Source: Legionella gratiana (GTDB lineage: Bacteria > Pseudomonadota > Gammaproteobacteria > Legionellales > Legionellaceae). Taken from it: 64,000 bases of DNA. The translations under genes were made by a program, and so were the position numbers. The stretch covers positions 30,168 to 94,167 of the forward strand of contig NZ_LNYE01000001.1 in the NCBI RefSeq assembly GCF_001467695.1, written 5' to 3'. The notes under the pieces are model-generated. The model was not told the DNA's origin, did no database searches, and saw only the letters and a program-made list of their open reading frames with translations. Positions 19,377-27,211 of this stretch are shown piece by piece (position 1 is the stretch's first letter; every line of letters begins with the position of its first letter).

Positions 19377-19580
19377 TTAGTGAATTGAATATTCTTTTTT
19401 TTGTGAATCAATCTCGAATCGAAGCGCTTCGCATGCCAATCGTGCCTCCATTGCAATGTGCCAGAAATCGCATTCAGGGATTTCCTGATAGGCCAGAGCT
19501 AATGACTCAGAGCAGGCGTTTAAAAGACAGTACAGCTCTTCCTTTGTAAACAGTTTTAAACATGGAATTTGTTTCATCAT
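19377..19580 (-). CDS. Small protein of the lvr cluster, function unknown
   Basis: A 67-residue product if it starts at 19580, where ATGATG overlaps the stop of the lvrB-like gene; an upstream start at 19652 would lie inside that gene. The product is rich in leucine, cysteine and glutamate and predicted to be helical (FTKEELYCLLNACSESLALAYQ). I recognise no domain. Coupling to lvrB and 19 bases of spacing to the csrA-type gene place it within the regulatory operon. Confidence 0.68.
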   Translation of the reverse strand: MMKQIPCLKLFTKEELYCLLNACSESLALAYQEIPECDFWHIAMEARLACEALRFEIDSQKKEYSIH

Positions 19581-20251
19581 GCAACTCCCAATAACTGGCG
19601 AATTTTCGCAAGGTGTGTTGTTGCAATGTCTTTTGATTGAGGCAAAGTGCACAGCACCTTCTCTTTAATTTCCGGGATCTGGTGTCCTTGTCTCATTAAA
19701 TGACATACCCGTTCATATGCCTCTTTAAATACTGCAAAAGAATGGCCTTCATTATCAATTTCCAGAAATTTAAGCCCCAGTCTTTTGGCAGTAAATTTAA
19801 CCACTGCATGACTCCAGTTTGGGTTCGTTGAATAAGCGCTGTTTAAAACCTCCCTATGCGCCTCGGCAGCAGAAGGCAGGCGCAAATCACTATAAAAGCC
19901 AAGACACAAAGCTCGAAACTGCAGGCAATTGGGTGGAAATTCACAAAACTTGTCGCCTTTACTCAATGTCATTAATCGCTCCACACCACTGTCTAATGCT
20001 TTTGGAGTTAAATCTTTAAGTGCAGCAAACCAAACTCCTGTATCATTCACTCCATGCTTACTGATAAAAAGTTGCCCGTATATTGCAGTCAGCTTCATCC
20101 AGAGGCTGGACAAGTGTTCCTTCGATAAATGAACCGGAGTTGAGTTCATTGCCTGAGGTGTCCCAGAGTGAGTCGATTGAAATGCCATGATGTTCGCTGA
20201 CTCGCTCAAGTGCTGTTTGGTTAAGAGTGCTTTGATTTGTACCACGCTCAT
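19577..20251 (-). CDS. lvrB: LvrB-like protein (replication-P-like domain)
   Basis: A 224-residue protein. The stretch LWMKLTAIYGQLF...WFAALKDLTPKALDSGVERL resembles the lambda replication protein P family found in LvrB-like proteins of Legionella elements. The start at 20251 has the best ribosome site (AAGGAG, eight bases away), but it implies a 194-base overlap with the end of the lvrA-like gene. ATGs at 20149 and 20098 would shorten the overlap but have weaker sites. Function is unproven; the lvr genes are associated with control and mobility of conjugative elements. Confidence 0.75.
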   Translation of the reverse strand: MSVVQIKALLTKQHLSESANIMAFQSTHSGTPQAMNSTPVHLSKEHLSSLWMKLTAIYGQLFISKHGVNDTGVWFAALKDLTPKALDSGVERLMTLSKGDKFCEFPPNCLQFRALCLGFYSDLRLPSAAEAHREVLNSAYSTNPNWSHAVVKFTAKRLGLKFLEIDNEGHSFAVFKEAYERVCHLMRQGHQIPEIKEKVLCTLPQSKDIATTHLAKIRQLLGVA

Positions 20252-21041
20252 TGTGATGACTCCTTAATTGTCCTTGTGCCTTTTGTAGTTGTTTTTGCAT
20301 GTATTGGGCATCTCGCTCAAGCCAGTTAATGAATACTGGATTAAAGTCAGCCCATAGAGTGTTTTGTTTTTTGTTGTGCTTGATAAACGCCTGAATTTCT
20401 TCTTTGTCAGTTACTTTGGTTAGTCCCATGGAAAATGCCATTTCGATGGTTTTTGTGTTTGGGTAAAAGTCATCGCAAATTGGTTTTTTGCTGCAACAAA
20501 AATCATTGCTCGCAATTTCAGTTTGTTTGTTTGAGTTAGTTATATTAAATATATTAATATTCTTTGCAGAGCTCTTTAGTGTGTTAGCTTCTCTGTTAAC
20601 TTCTATGTTAGATTTTCCCTCTGAATCTCCTTCTCTATCAGAATCTATAAGGGATTTAGGTGAATTAAGATCTGTGTTAACTTCTTTCTTTATAATCAAT
20701 TGATTATAGATCTTAGGGACCTCTGGGAATATAAATTTTAAATTTTGCCCTTCAGTTATAACTTGAAAGTATTCGCTACACTCATGTTCTATAGACTTTA
20801 TGAAATTTCTGATGGTTTGCTTAGATGGAACACCACTGTTGATTCGACCTGGAGCGGTTTTAATCTCTAAGGATCTTGATAGATCACGATAACTAATGTC
20901 AGATACAATTCCCGTAAGAGGATTTGCAAGATTTAATAGTTCATAAATAATTAATCTAGGACCATAGGGTAATAATTGAAACTTTTTTTCTATTTGTTTC
21001 CTAGCATTAATGTATAACTCAACATCAAACTTCATCAACAA
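20058..21041 (-). CDS. lvrA: LvrA-like regulatory protein
   Basis: A 327-residue protein with a winged-helix-like N-terminal region (LPYGPRLIIYELLNLANPLTG...SYRDLSRSLEI...SKQTIRNFIKSIE), a low-complexity linker rich in Ser/Asn, and a C-terminal helical part with FINWLERDAQYMQKQ. It fits the LvrA type found first in the lvr operon of Legionella elements, divergent from a repressor gene. The 230 bases between them hold palindromic sites. A start two codons later (21035) is equally possible. The function is inferred from position: control of the downstream tra genes. Confidence 0.75.
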   Translation of the reverse strand: MLMKFDVELYINARKQIEKKFQLLPYGPRLIIYELLNLANPLTGIVSDISYRDLSRSLEIKTAPGRINSGVPSKQTIRNFIKSIEHECSEYFQVITEGQNLKFIFPEVPKIYNQLIIKKEVNTDLNSPKSLIDSDREGDSEGKSNIEVNREANTLKSSAKNINIFNITNSNKQTEIASNDFCCSKKPICDDFYPNTKTIEMAFSMGLTKVTDKEEIQAFIKHNKKQNTLWADFNPVFINWLERDAQYMQKQLQKAQGQLRSHHNERGTNQSTLNQTALERVSEHHGISIDSLWDTSGNELNSGSFIEGTLVQPLDEADCNIRATFYQ

Positions 21042-21106
21042 ATCCTTTTATTTATCTAATTTATTAGATAAGACTATCAGCCAATGGTAAAAATTACAAT
21101 AATTTT

Positions 21107-21231
21107 TTTACCATTAAGGTAAATTTATAATGATTTGTCATACCTAATATGCTATAACGCATTGTATTTTGATGTTTTTTATACTATTTTTTTGGTAAAT
21201 TCTTACGAAGATTTATTAACCATTTTGGTAT
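21107..21231. promoter_or_regulatory. Divergent promoter region with repeated ACC-N5-GGT palindromes
   Basis: Between the lvrA-like gene (minus) and the repressor gene (plus) lie two palindromes of one type: TTTACC-ATTAA-GGTAAA at 21107-21123, with perfect six-base arms, and AACC-ATTTT-GGT around 21219-21229. Further related half sites are AATGGTAAAAA at 21083-21093, which pairs with the inverted TTTTTACCATT at 21105-21115, and GGTAAAT at 21194-21200. This layout suits a dimeric XRE repressor controlling both directions. The link to the adjacent repressor is inferred from location. Confidence 0.62.
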
Positions 21232-21270
21232 ATCATAGAATAAACATGCACCTGACTGAATTATTTAAAT

Positions 21271-21921
21271 ATGAGCAATCCTGTAATAGACAATGTTTCA
21301 TCCCCCGAGTCTCGGGGCAAGAGAATAAGATTCATACGCGAGCATCTCCTGTCTTTTACACGAGAAGATTTTTGTCGCGATTCTAATTTTACTGCTCAAT
21401 CATTAAAAGGATGGGAATTAGCATGGGGAGGAGGTTTATCCCAGCAGGGGGCTGTAAAAATCGTTAAACGAGCTAAAGAGTTAAATATTTATTGCACAGA
21501 ATCATGGTTAATGCATGGCATTGGTAAAAATGCCACAAAAATCACAAAAGATTTAGATATCCAAGAGGGTGACGAAAGCCACATAGCTAAAGAATTACTA
21601 CTATTCAGAGAACTACAACACTCTATTGACACCGTTATAAAAGATGATGGCATGATCCCTCTCTTATACCCTGGGAATTATGTTGGCGGTATAATAGTCA
21701 ACAACATTGAGAGTGCCATTGGCAAAGATTGTATTATTATTGCGGACAATGATGAAGTATTTGTCAGGATCTTAAGGCATGGACAAGAACCAGCTCGCTA
21801 TGACTTAGTTTGTTTAAATGAAAAAACTACATTAGTGAAAAAAGAAATAAAAAATACCGCCATTAAATTTGCAGCCCCAATTGTATGGATCCGCAGAATA
21901 TTTCGAGAAAATAATTACTAA
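21271..21921 (+). CDS. XRE/S24-like repressor lacking the self-cleavage residues (LvrR position)
   Basis: A 216-residue protein with an N-terminal helix-turn-helix (about residues 14-72) and a C-terminal LexA/cI-type domain (DDGMIPLLYPGNYVGG from residue 125). In active family members the DSM motif holds the catalytic serine and VK the catalytic lysine. Here these positions read DGM (Gly127) and VR (Arg166), so autoproteolysis looks impossible and SOS-type induction unlikely. No good ribosome site precedes the ATG. The stop shares one base with the next gene's start (TAATG). Position opposite lvrA suggests it represses the lvr-tra block. Confidence 0.85.
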   Translation: MSNPVIDNVSSPESRGKRIRFIREHLLSFTREDFCRDSNFTAQSLKGWELAWGGGLSQQGAVKIVKRAKELNIYCTESWLMHGIGKNATKITKDLDIQEGDESHIAKELLLFRELQHSIDTVIKDDGMIPLLYPGNYVGGIIVNNIESAIGKDCIIIADNDEVFVRILRHGQEPARYDLVCLNEKTTLVKKEIKNTAIKFAAPIVWIRRIFRENNY

Positions 21922-22814
21922 TGAAAGCTTACAAAAAAGATATTTTGCCACATCAAGAATTTTATATAATCAGATTTACTAAAAGCTCGAGTCTACCTTA
22001 TGCTCTTTTCATTCATGGTGGCCCTGGTCTCAATTGTGGAACCATAGAGTATCTTATTGATCATCATAATTTATTTAATTCTCTCCAGTGCAATATTATT
22101 CTGTATGATCAACGAAATTGCGGTAAATCTAATAAAATTAAAAAGTTAGTATTACAGCAAGATAATATAAATGATTTGCAAAAAATAATTCTATACCTTG
22201 ATGACCATTTTAATCTTAACATCCATGCTTTGATTGGACATAGTTATGGTGCAAAACTTCTTTTTGATTACTACAAAAATTATGAGTCGACCATCCCTGG
22301 TGTTTTTGTTTCTACCGCTCAATCAATACTAACACCTCGTTTGAATAATTTAATGCTAGACCTATCCTATCTGAAAAAAAGTAATTTAGAGTTATATAAC
22401 AAAATATTAAATGAAATTAATAATCTTGACCTTAATAAAATCTGGGAACTATCAGAACAATTAACTCCAGTTTTCCAAGAAAATAAAGACAGACCTTATT
22501 TATATTGGGCCAATTTAGAATATTATAATTTGGTTCAAAATGCACAGAAAAAGATCAATCTACCATTGGATATGAACACGTTTATCAGTGTAAGAAAAGA
22601 TCTTTATTCAAAAGAAGCCAATTTTTCTGTTAATATTAATGAGCTTAAAATACGTAAATTATGGATAAATGGTTTTCACGATTTTGTCATGAACGGACAC
22701 CAAATAGCATTGTCGAACATTCATGAAATTATAACTTTCAATAAATCGTCTCACTACCCACATCTAGAAGAGAATGATCGTTTTAGTGAGCTTTTAAATG
22801 AATTTATTAAATAG
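21921..22814 (+). CDS. Alpha/beta hydrolase of the proline iminopeptidase type
   Basis: A 297-residue cytosolic protein without a signal peptide. It has the oxyanion motif HGGPG (residues 32-36) and the nucleophile elbow GHSYG with Ser108. The late acidic residue is in WINGFHDFVMNGH and the catalytic histidine in KSSHYPHLEE near the C-terminus. HGGPG is characteristic of proline iminopeptidases and related hydrolases that act on peptides, amides or esters. It overlaps the repressor by 1 base and the binding-protein gene by 17. In this setting it may make, modify or remove the signal sensed by the downstream proteins; that is inference. Confidence 0.85.
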   Translation: MKAYKKDILPHQEFYIIRFTKSSSLPYALFIHGGPGLNCGTIEYLIDHHNLFNSLQCNIILYDQRNCGKSNKIKKLVLQQDNINDLQKIILYLDDHFNLNIHALIGHSYGAKLLFDYYKNYESTIPGVFVSTAQSILTPRLNNLMLDLSYLKKSNLELYNKILNEINNLDLNKIWELSEQLTPVFQENKDRPYLYWANLEYYNLVQNAQKKINLPLDMNTFISVRKDLYSKEANFSVNINELKIRKLWINGFHDFVMNGHQIALSNIHEIITFNKSSHYPHLEENDRFSELLNEFIK

Positions 22815-23889
22815 CTCTAAGGCAATCATCTTATTGTTTTCTATACTAATATCCCCTGTTGTTCACGCACAATCTAAAATTAAAATATGTTTGACCGGTA
22901 GGATTGTAGAAAATTTAAAATCATATGGTCAGTCTTTTTTAAATGCAGCATATCTTGCCAAAGAAGAAAATGATCTCTCTAACAAAGTTGTGATTAAGAG
23001 TTATTTTTATAATAACAGACCATTGGAGCCAATGCATATTTATAATCAAATGGTAAATGACTCTTGCTCTGCAATTATTGGGTTTGAATATCTATCAGAC
23101 TTGTTATTAGCTGTAAAAGAACAGAAAAATGACACCATTCCTATTTTTACTTCCTACGCTAGCACCACCAACTCTGATCAATTACCTAAGAATATTTTTA
23201 TCTTTATGCCAAGCTATAATTACCAAGCTGAAAAAATGATGAGCTACTTACATGAGCGCTATAAAAATATAAACAACGTGTTGCTTATAACGGAAATTAA
23301 CCGTGATGAGATGCTAAAGTATAAGGAAGTGTATTCCAGCATTCTAAAAAAGGAACACGTACAATATTCTACATTTGATTTTCTAGAAAATGACAGCGAT
23401 ATAGAGGGAAAATTGAGCATTTTTTTGAATGAACGAAAATATCAATATGTTTTTTTATTGTCAGGTGCAATAGCATCAGCAAAAATTGCCAATATTATGA
23501 ATAACCATAGCACTGTTTTTATTGGCACAGAAAACTTTGGTTCTTCAGTTAGTCAAACATTTTTTATGCGACTAAATGATAAAGTAATTCACTCTCATTT
23601 TATCCGCAATTTAGATTTTATACAGCCCTATGATGCTTTAACTAAATTTGAAAATATTTATATTCAAAAATTCCATGAAAAACCCACTGTATTGGCAGCA
23701 TACACTTATGATTCGATGAAGATTATTTTGAAAGCATTGAATAGAACCGGTATCGTCAATACAAACAGCATATTAAGTACTGATTATATTGGCATTACCG
23801 GGGCTTATTTAAATAATGGTCAATTTTATCGATCGACCAATTACGTTATTTTATCAGTTAATAGCAATGGATATGCTTATGAAAAATAA
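22798..23889 (+). CDS. Periplasmic ligand-binding protein (type I fold, Leu/Ile/Val-binding-like)
   Basis: A 363-residue protein with a signal peptide cleaved near VVHA-QS, then a two-lobed type I periplasmic-binding fold (KIKICLTGRI...SFLNAAYLAKEEN; AIIGFEYLSDLLLAV; VLAAYTYDSMKIILKAL). Such proteins deliver small ligands either to ABC importers or, as with LuxP, to a membrane kinase. No permease or ATPase gene is present, and the next gene, overlapping by 11 bases, is a histidine kinase. So it probably serves as the sensory subunit. The ligand is unknown. Confidence 0.85.
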   Translation: MNLLNSSKAIILLFSILISPVVHAQSKIKICLTGRIVENLKSYGQSFLNAAYLAKEENDLSNKVVIKSYFYNNRPLEPMHIYNQMVNDSCSAIIGFEYLSDLLLAVKEQKNDTIPIFTSYASTTNSDQLPKNIFIFMPSYNYQAEKMMSYLHERYKNINNVLLITEINRDEMLKYKEVYSSILKKEHVQYSTFDFLENDSDIEGKLSIFLNERKYQYVFLLSGAIASAKIANIMNNHSTVFIGTENFGSSVSQTFFMRLNDKVIHSHFIRNLDFIQPYDALTKFENIYIQKFHEKPTVLAAYTYDSMKIILKALNRTGIVNTNSILSTDYIGITGAYLNNGQFYRSTNYVILSVNSNGYAYEK

Positions 23890-25984
23890 AAGCTCTTCAA
23901 TCAAAGCAATTTTTATCAAGAAAATGGCATATTCTGCTCTAATCCAATTTATTATTTTTGGATTTATACTCATGCTTGCAAAAGATTATTTTCATAATCA
24001 GATGAGTGTCTTTTCCAGAAATTTAATTATTAATGACTCATTTACCACTGATGAAATTGGTAGATATCAGCTTCTTAATAATAAGGATGCTCTTGATTTA
24101 GTCCTATACAATTTAGGTAATGAACGCAAACTAGACTCAATAAAATTTGTTCCTTTAAAAAATAAAATTGAAGATGTAGGTACTTGCGAAGAAAACAGCA
24201 AAAATAATTACCTTCTATGCAAAAAAGATAATGGGCAAATTTCCGGTATAACATTAATTAAAAATGATGAAAAGATATTGGGCTCGGTGGTTGCAAGTAA
24301 GCAATATAATTCTATCTATACTTTGCCAGTGTCCTATGGGCTTTTGTTAATTTTATTGATCGTACTTGGAATATTTCTTTTTAATTTCTTATTTCTATTC
24401 CTTTCTATGAGAAAAAAAATAGCAAACAATACCGAATACTTGCTTGATTTTATTTCATCACATCAAAGTAATAATGCTGTTGATTTTGCAAAAGTTGAAA
24501 TTAATGAATATAGACAAATTGCTAATAAATTTATTGATGAACATCGAGAAATAATCAATTTACAGAAAGAAAAAGCCTATTACGAGGTAAGAAAAAATAT
24601 TGCTGAGCTTGTTGCTCACGATATCCGATCACCATTAGCGGCAATAAACACCGCACTATCAGATGTAACATCGATTCCTGAAAATAAACGCATTATGATC
24701 AGAAATGCAGCTAAAAGAATCAATGATATTGCTAATAACCTACTCTTACAATCTAAAAATAATTTGCTTGACTGTAAAAGTAGTGAAATATATATGAATA
24801 ATTCTCCAGAATTAATATTTGTAGTTTTAGATAATATCGTTGCAGAAAAAAGATATGAATATTACGCAACCAAAATCCAAATCAACTTACTTGGGTCCGA
24901 CCACTCATATAATTGTTTTTCTAAGATACACCCTGATTCTTTTAAGCGCGTTCTATCTAATCTCATTAATAATGGTATTGAGGCAGTTAATTCTAATGGC
25001 TCTATTATTATCTCTCTAACATGCAATACTACGCATGTCGAAATTATTATTGAAGATAATGGCTGCGGCATTCCTCCCGATATCTTGCCAAAGGTTACAG
25101 AGCAAGGATTTAGCTTTAATAAGAAAACTGGTGCTGGTTTTGGTTTATCTTATGCTAAACAATATTTAGAGCAGATCAATGGTTCAATGCATATTCACTC
25201 TGAAGAAAAAGTTGGGACAAAAATTCATATCACTCTAATTAGGTCTAACCCCCCTAGTTGGTTCTGTGACTCAATGAATATTAGGTATGGTACTAATATT
25301 GTCGTATTAGATGACGATATATCCATCCATGACGCATGGAATGAACGGTTTTCAAATATTTCACACGTTAAAATGTTTCATTTTTATAACGCGATCGACT
25401 TAGTTCAGTATAAAGTTGATCCAAAAACTCCAATATTATATTTAGTGGATTATGAGTTGCTCGCTGATATTAAAAATGGTTTAGATGTGATTGAAGAGCT
25501 TAATTTAAATGGTAAAGCTATTTTAGTTACCAGTTGCTTTGAAGATATTGCTATACGAAATCGATGTGAAAATATTGGCGTTAAAATCATACCAAAATCT
25601 TATGTACCTTATATTAAAATTATTGAGACTCCAGAGAAAGAACTTATAAATACGGTGGTTTTTATTGATGATGATGAAATGATGCGAATGACTTGGATCT
25701 TTGCGGCTGAAGAGGCTGGACAAAGTATTTCAACCTATTCGTCATTTGATGAGTTCGTAAATGAAATAAATAATTATTGTAAGAATACTCTTATTTATAT
25801 TGACTCAGATCTAGGAAACAATGTTAGAGGCGAGGATTGCGCAAAACTCCTTTTTGATAAGGGGTTTATTGACGTTCATCTTGCCACTGGCCATTCGCGA
25901 GATCGATTTCGCCAAGTGCCATGGATTAAAACAATTGTTGGTAAAGAGCCACCTTTTCAATTTGCACACGGGAATTCAACATGA
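23879..25984 (+). CDS. Membrane hybrid histidine kinase with two C-terminal receiver domains
   Basis: About 701 residues from the ATG at 23879; other in-frame ATGs lie at 23873, 23867 and 23816. Two transmembrane helices (about 15-34 and 151-176) enclose a ~115-residue periplasmic domain. Next come the H-box AHDIRSPL (His247), the N-box LINNGIEAV, DNGCGIP and GAGFGLSYAK, so the kinase core is complete. Two receivers follow: VVLDDD...LVDYE (Asp524) and VFIDDDE...YIDSD (Asp642 or 644). There is no DNA-binding domain. The overlap with the binding-protein gene suggests a LuxPQ-like receptor pair feeding a phosphorelay. Confidence 0.9.
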   Translation: MKNKSSSIKAIFIKKMAYSALIQFIIFGFILMLAKDYFHNQMSVFSRNLIINDSFTTDEIGRYQLLNNKDALDLVLYNLGNERKLDSIKFVPLKNKIEDVGTCEENSKNNYLLCKKDNGQISGITLIKNDEKILGSVVASKQYNSIYTLPVSYGLLLILLIVLGIFLFNFLFLFLSMRKKIANNTEYLLDFISSHQSNNAVDFAKVEINEYRQIANKFIDEHREIINLQKEKAYYEVRKNIAELVAHDIRSPLAAINTALSDVTSIPENKRIMIRNAAKRINDIANNLLLQSKNNLLDCKSSEIYMNNSPELIFVVLDNIVAEKRYEYYATKIQINLLGSDHSYNCFSKIHPDSFKRVLSNLINNGIEAVNSNGSIIISLTCNTTHVEIIIEDNGCGIPPDILPKVTEQGFSFNKKTGAGFGLSYAKQYLEQINGSMHIHSEEKVGTKIHITLIRSNPPSWFCDSMNIRYGTNIVVLDDDISIHDAWNERFSNISHVKMFHFYNAIDLVQYKVDPKTPILYLVDYELLADIKNGLDVIEELNLNGKAILVTSCFEDIAIRNRCENIGVKIIPKSYVPYIKIIETPEKELINTVVFIDDDEMMRMTWIFAAEEAGQSISTYSSFDEFVNEINNYCKNTLIYIDSDLGNNVRGEDCAKLLFDKGFIDVHLATGHSRDRFRQVPWIKTIVGKEPPFQFAHGNST

Positions 25985-26208
25985 ACTCTACGGATAAAGA
26001 TAAATTAAAACACGATTTTTTAAACTCAATTGTTATCATCAACAGCATGACAAAATCTGCTTCGAGTTTCATGAATACAATTTCACAGTCAATGGATACC
26101 GTCGATATTAACCAAAAGCAGATGGAAAAATTTTTATATTCTATGAGCGCTATACGTGAGCAAACTTCAAAGATTGAAAATTATTTTTTATCTCTTTTTA
26201 ATGAATAA
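25981..26208 (+). CDS. 75-residue helical HDxxN protein, candidate phosphotransfer protein
   Basis: This small gene overlaps the kinase stop (ATGA). The product has KHDFLNSI at residues 10-17 (His11, Asp12, Asn15), followed by amphipathic helix to the end. HDxxN at the start of a helical hairpin recalls the Spo0B-type and other dimerisation/phosphotransfer helices, where the histidine is phosphorylated. There is no ATP-binding domain. In an operon with a kinase that has two receivers, and beside a separate response regulator, it could carry phosphate from receiver to regulator. The homology is not proven: 75 residues and one motif are thin evidence. Confidence 0.7.
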   Translation: MNSTDKDKLKHDFLNSIVIINSMTKSASSFMNTISQSMDTVDINQKQMEKFLYSMSAIREQTSKIENYFLSLFNE

Positions 26209-26218
26209 TTGTGACAAA

Positions 26219-27211
26219 TTATCTCTCTGCTAGATATGAGGAATATGAAACCACCCTTCCCCAATCTATAGAATCAGTTAAATGATCTTTGGTAATACTG
26301 TAGTAGTAATTGTTATCTAGCTTTTGCGCATCAAATAAATAGTTAATCCACTCAGCTATTGGTTTTTTATATTCTTTTTCTGATAACAAGAATAATATTT
26401 TCTCTTTTTTTGTAACAGCGGCCATGGTCTGTTCGGGTAGCTCATATCCCCGCATTAAATCTAATTGATCTGACAGCTCTTTTACGTGTCTAAGGATAAG
26501 CCATGTAGGTTTGGCGTCTTTGTCAAGAAATAAAAAACTACCTGAGTTATCAACTAGATAATACTCAACAGCCTGTGCTTGTATTAGAACACTAGCAAAT
26601 AATTTTTGATATAATTCATTATCAAATAAATTATTAATGGAGTTTTCATACGCATTAACTATATTTTTTGTTAACTCTCTGAAATAGCGCTGAGTTAGGT
26701 CATCCACAGCTAATGTAATTTCTGGATATAGATTTTCACTTGTCTTGAGTATAAATTTATCAATTAAACCGTGATTGAAAGCTTTTATCGCAGTATCTTT
26801 ATCTGCTTCAGCCGTTAGCATAATTTTAAAGATTTTTTTCTCTTTAATTTTTTTGCAAAATTCAATTCCGTTAATACCGGGCATTTGATAGTCCACAACT
26901 AACAATGGTGCATTCTCAAACCTTGCTTTATGATAAAGCTGATTTAACATGTTACTAACATCAAAGCCAATAACTCGATCATTAGTAGTATCTAAATTCA
27001 CATCATTCATTAATTTGAAAATTGATTGGGTGATATCTTGACAATCGTTATCAATAAGATGAAAAGCCATATCTGAGCTTGTAAGTGTTAGTATATTAAA
27101 CTTTTGGCCAAATTCTAAATCTAACGCATCCAAAAATGCTCTGTTATCATCTAAAAAAATGACTTTTATCGGATGATAAAAACAGGTAGGTCTTGCATCA
27201 ATAATAGTCAT
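26219..27211 (-). CDS. Response regulator with extended receiver and unknown output domain
   Basis: A 330-residue protein convergent with the kinase operon, 10 bases from its end. The receiver shows FLDDN (Asp21/22), VVDYQMPG (Asp107), MLTAEA and the lysine in FILKTSE. Asp107 lies 85 residues after the acidic pair, about 40 more than in CheY, so there is an insertion between the second beta strand and the phosphorylation site. The C-terminal 180 residues contain YLVDNSGSFLFLDKDAKPTWLIL and no helix-turn-helix that I can see. A ribosome site (AGAGGAA) precedes the ATG. It is the likely final acceptor of the neighbouring relay. Confidence 0.85.
   Translation of the reverse strand: MTIIDARPTCFYHPIKVIFLDDNRAFLDALDLEFGQKFNILTLTSSDMAFHLIDNDCQDITQSIFKLMNDVNLDTTNDRVIGFDVSNMLNQLYHKARFENAPLLVVDYQMPGINGIEFCKKIKEKKIFKIMLTAEADKDTAIKAFNHGLIDKFILKTSENLYPEITLAVDDLTQRYFRELTKNIVNAYENSINNLFDNELYQKLFASVLIQAQAVEYYLVDNSGSFLFLDKDAKPTWLILRHVKELSDQLDLMRGYELPEQTMAAVTKKEKILFLLSEKEYKKPIAEWINYLFDAQKLDNNYYYSITKDHLTDSIDWGRVVSYSSYLAER

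Noticed and set aside
21135..21386. 83-codon frame across the divergent region and repressor start
   Set aside because: It runs out of frame through the conserved repressor HTH, has no ribosome site and covers the operator palindromes.
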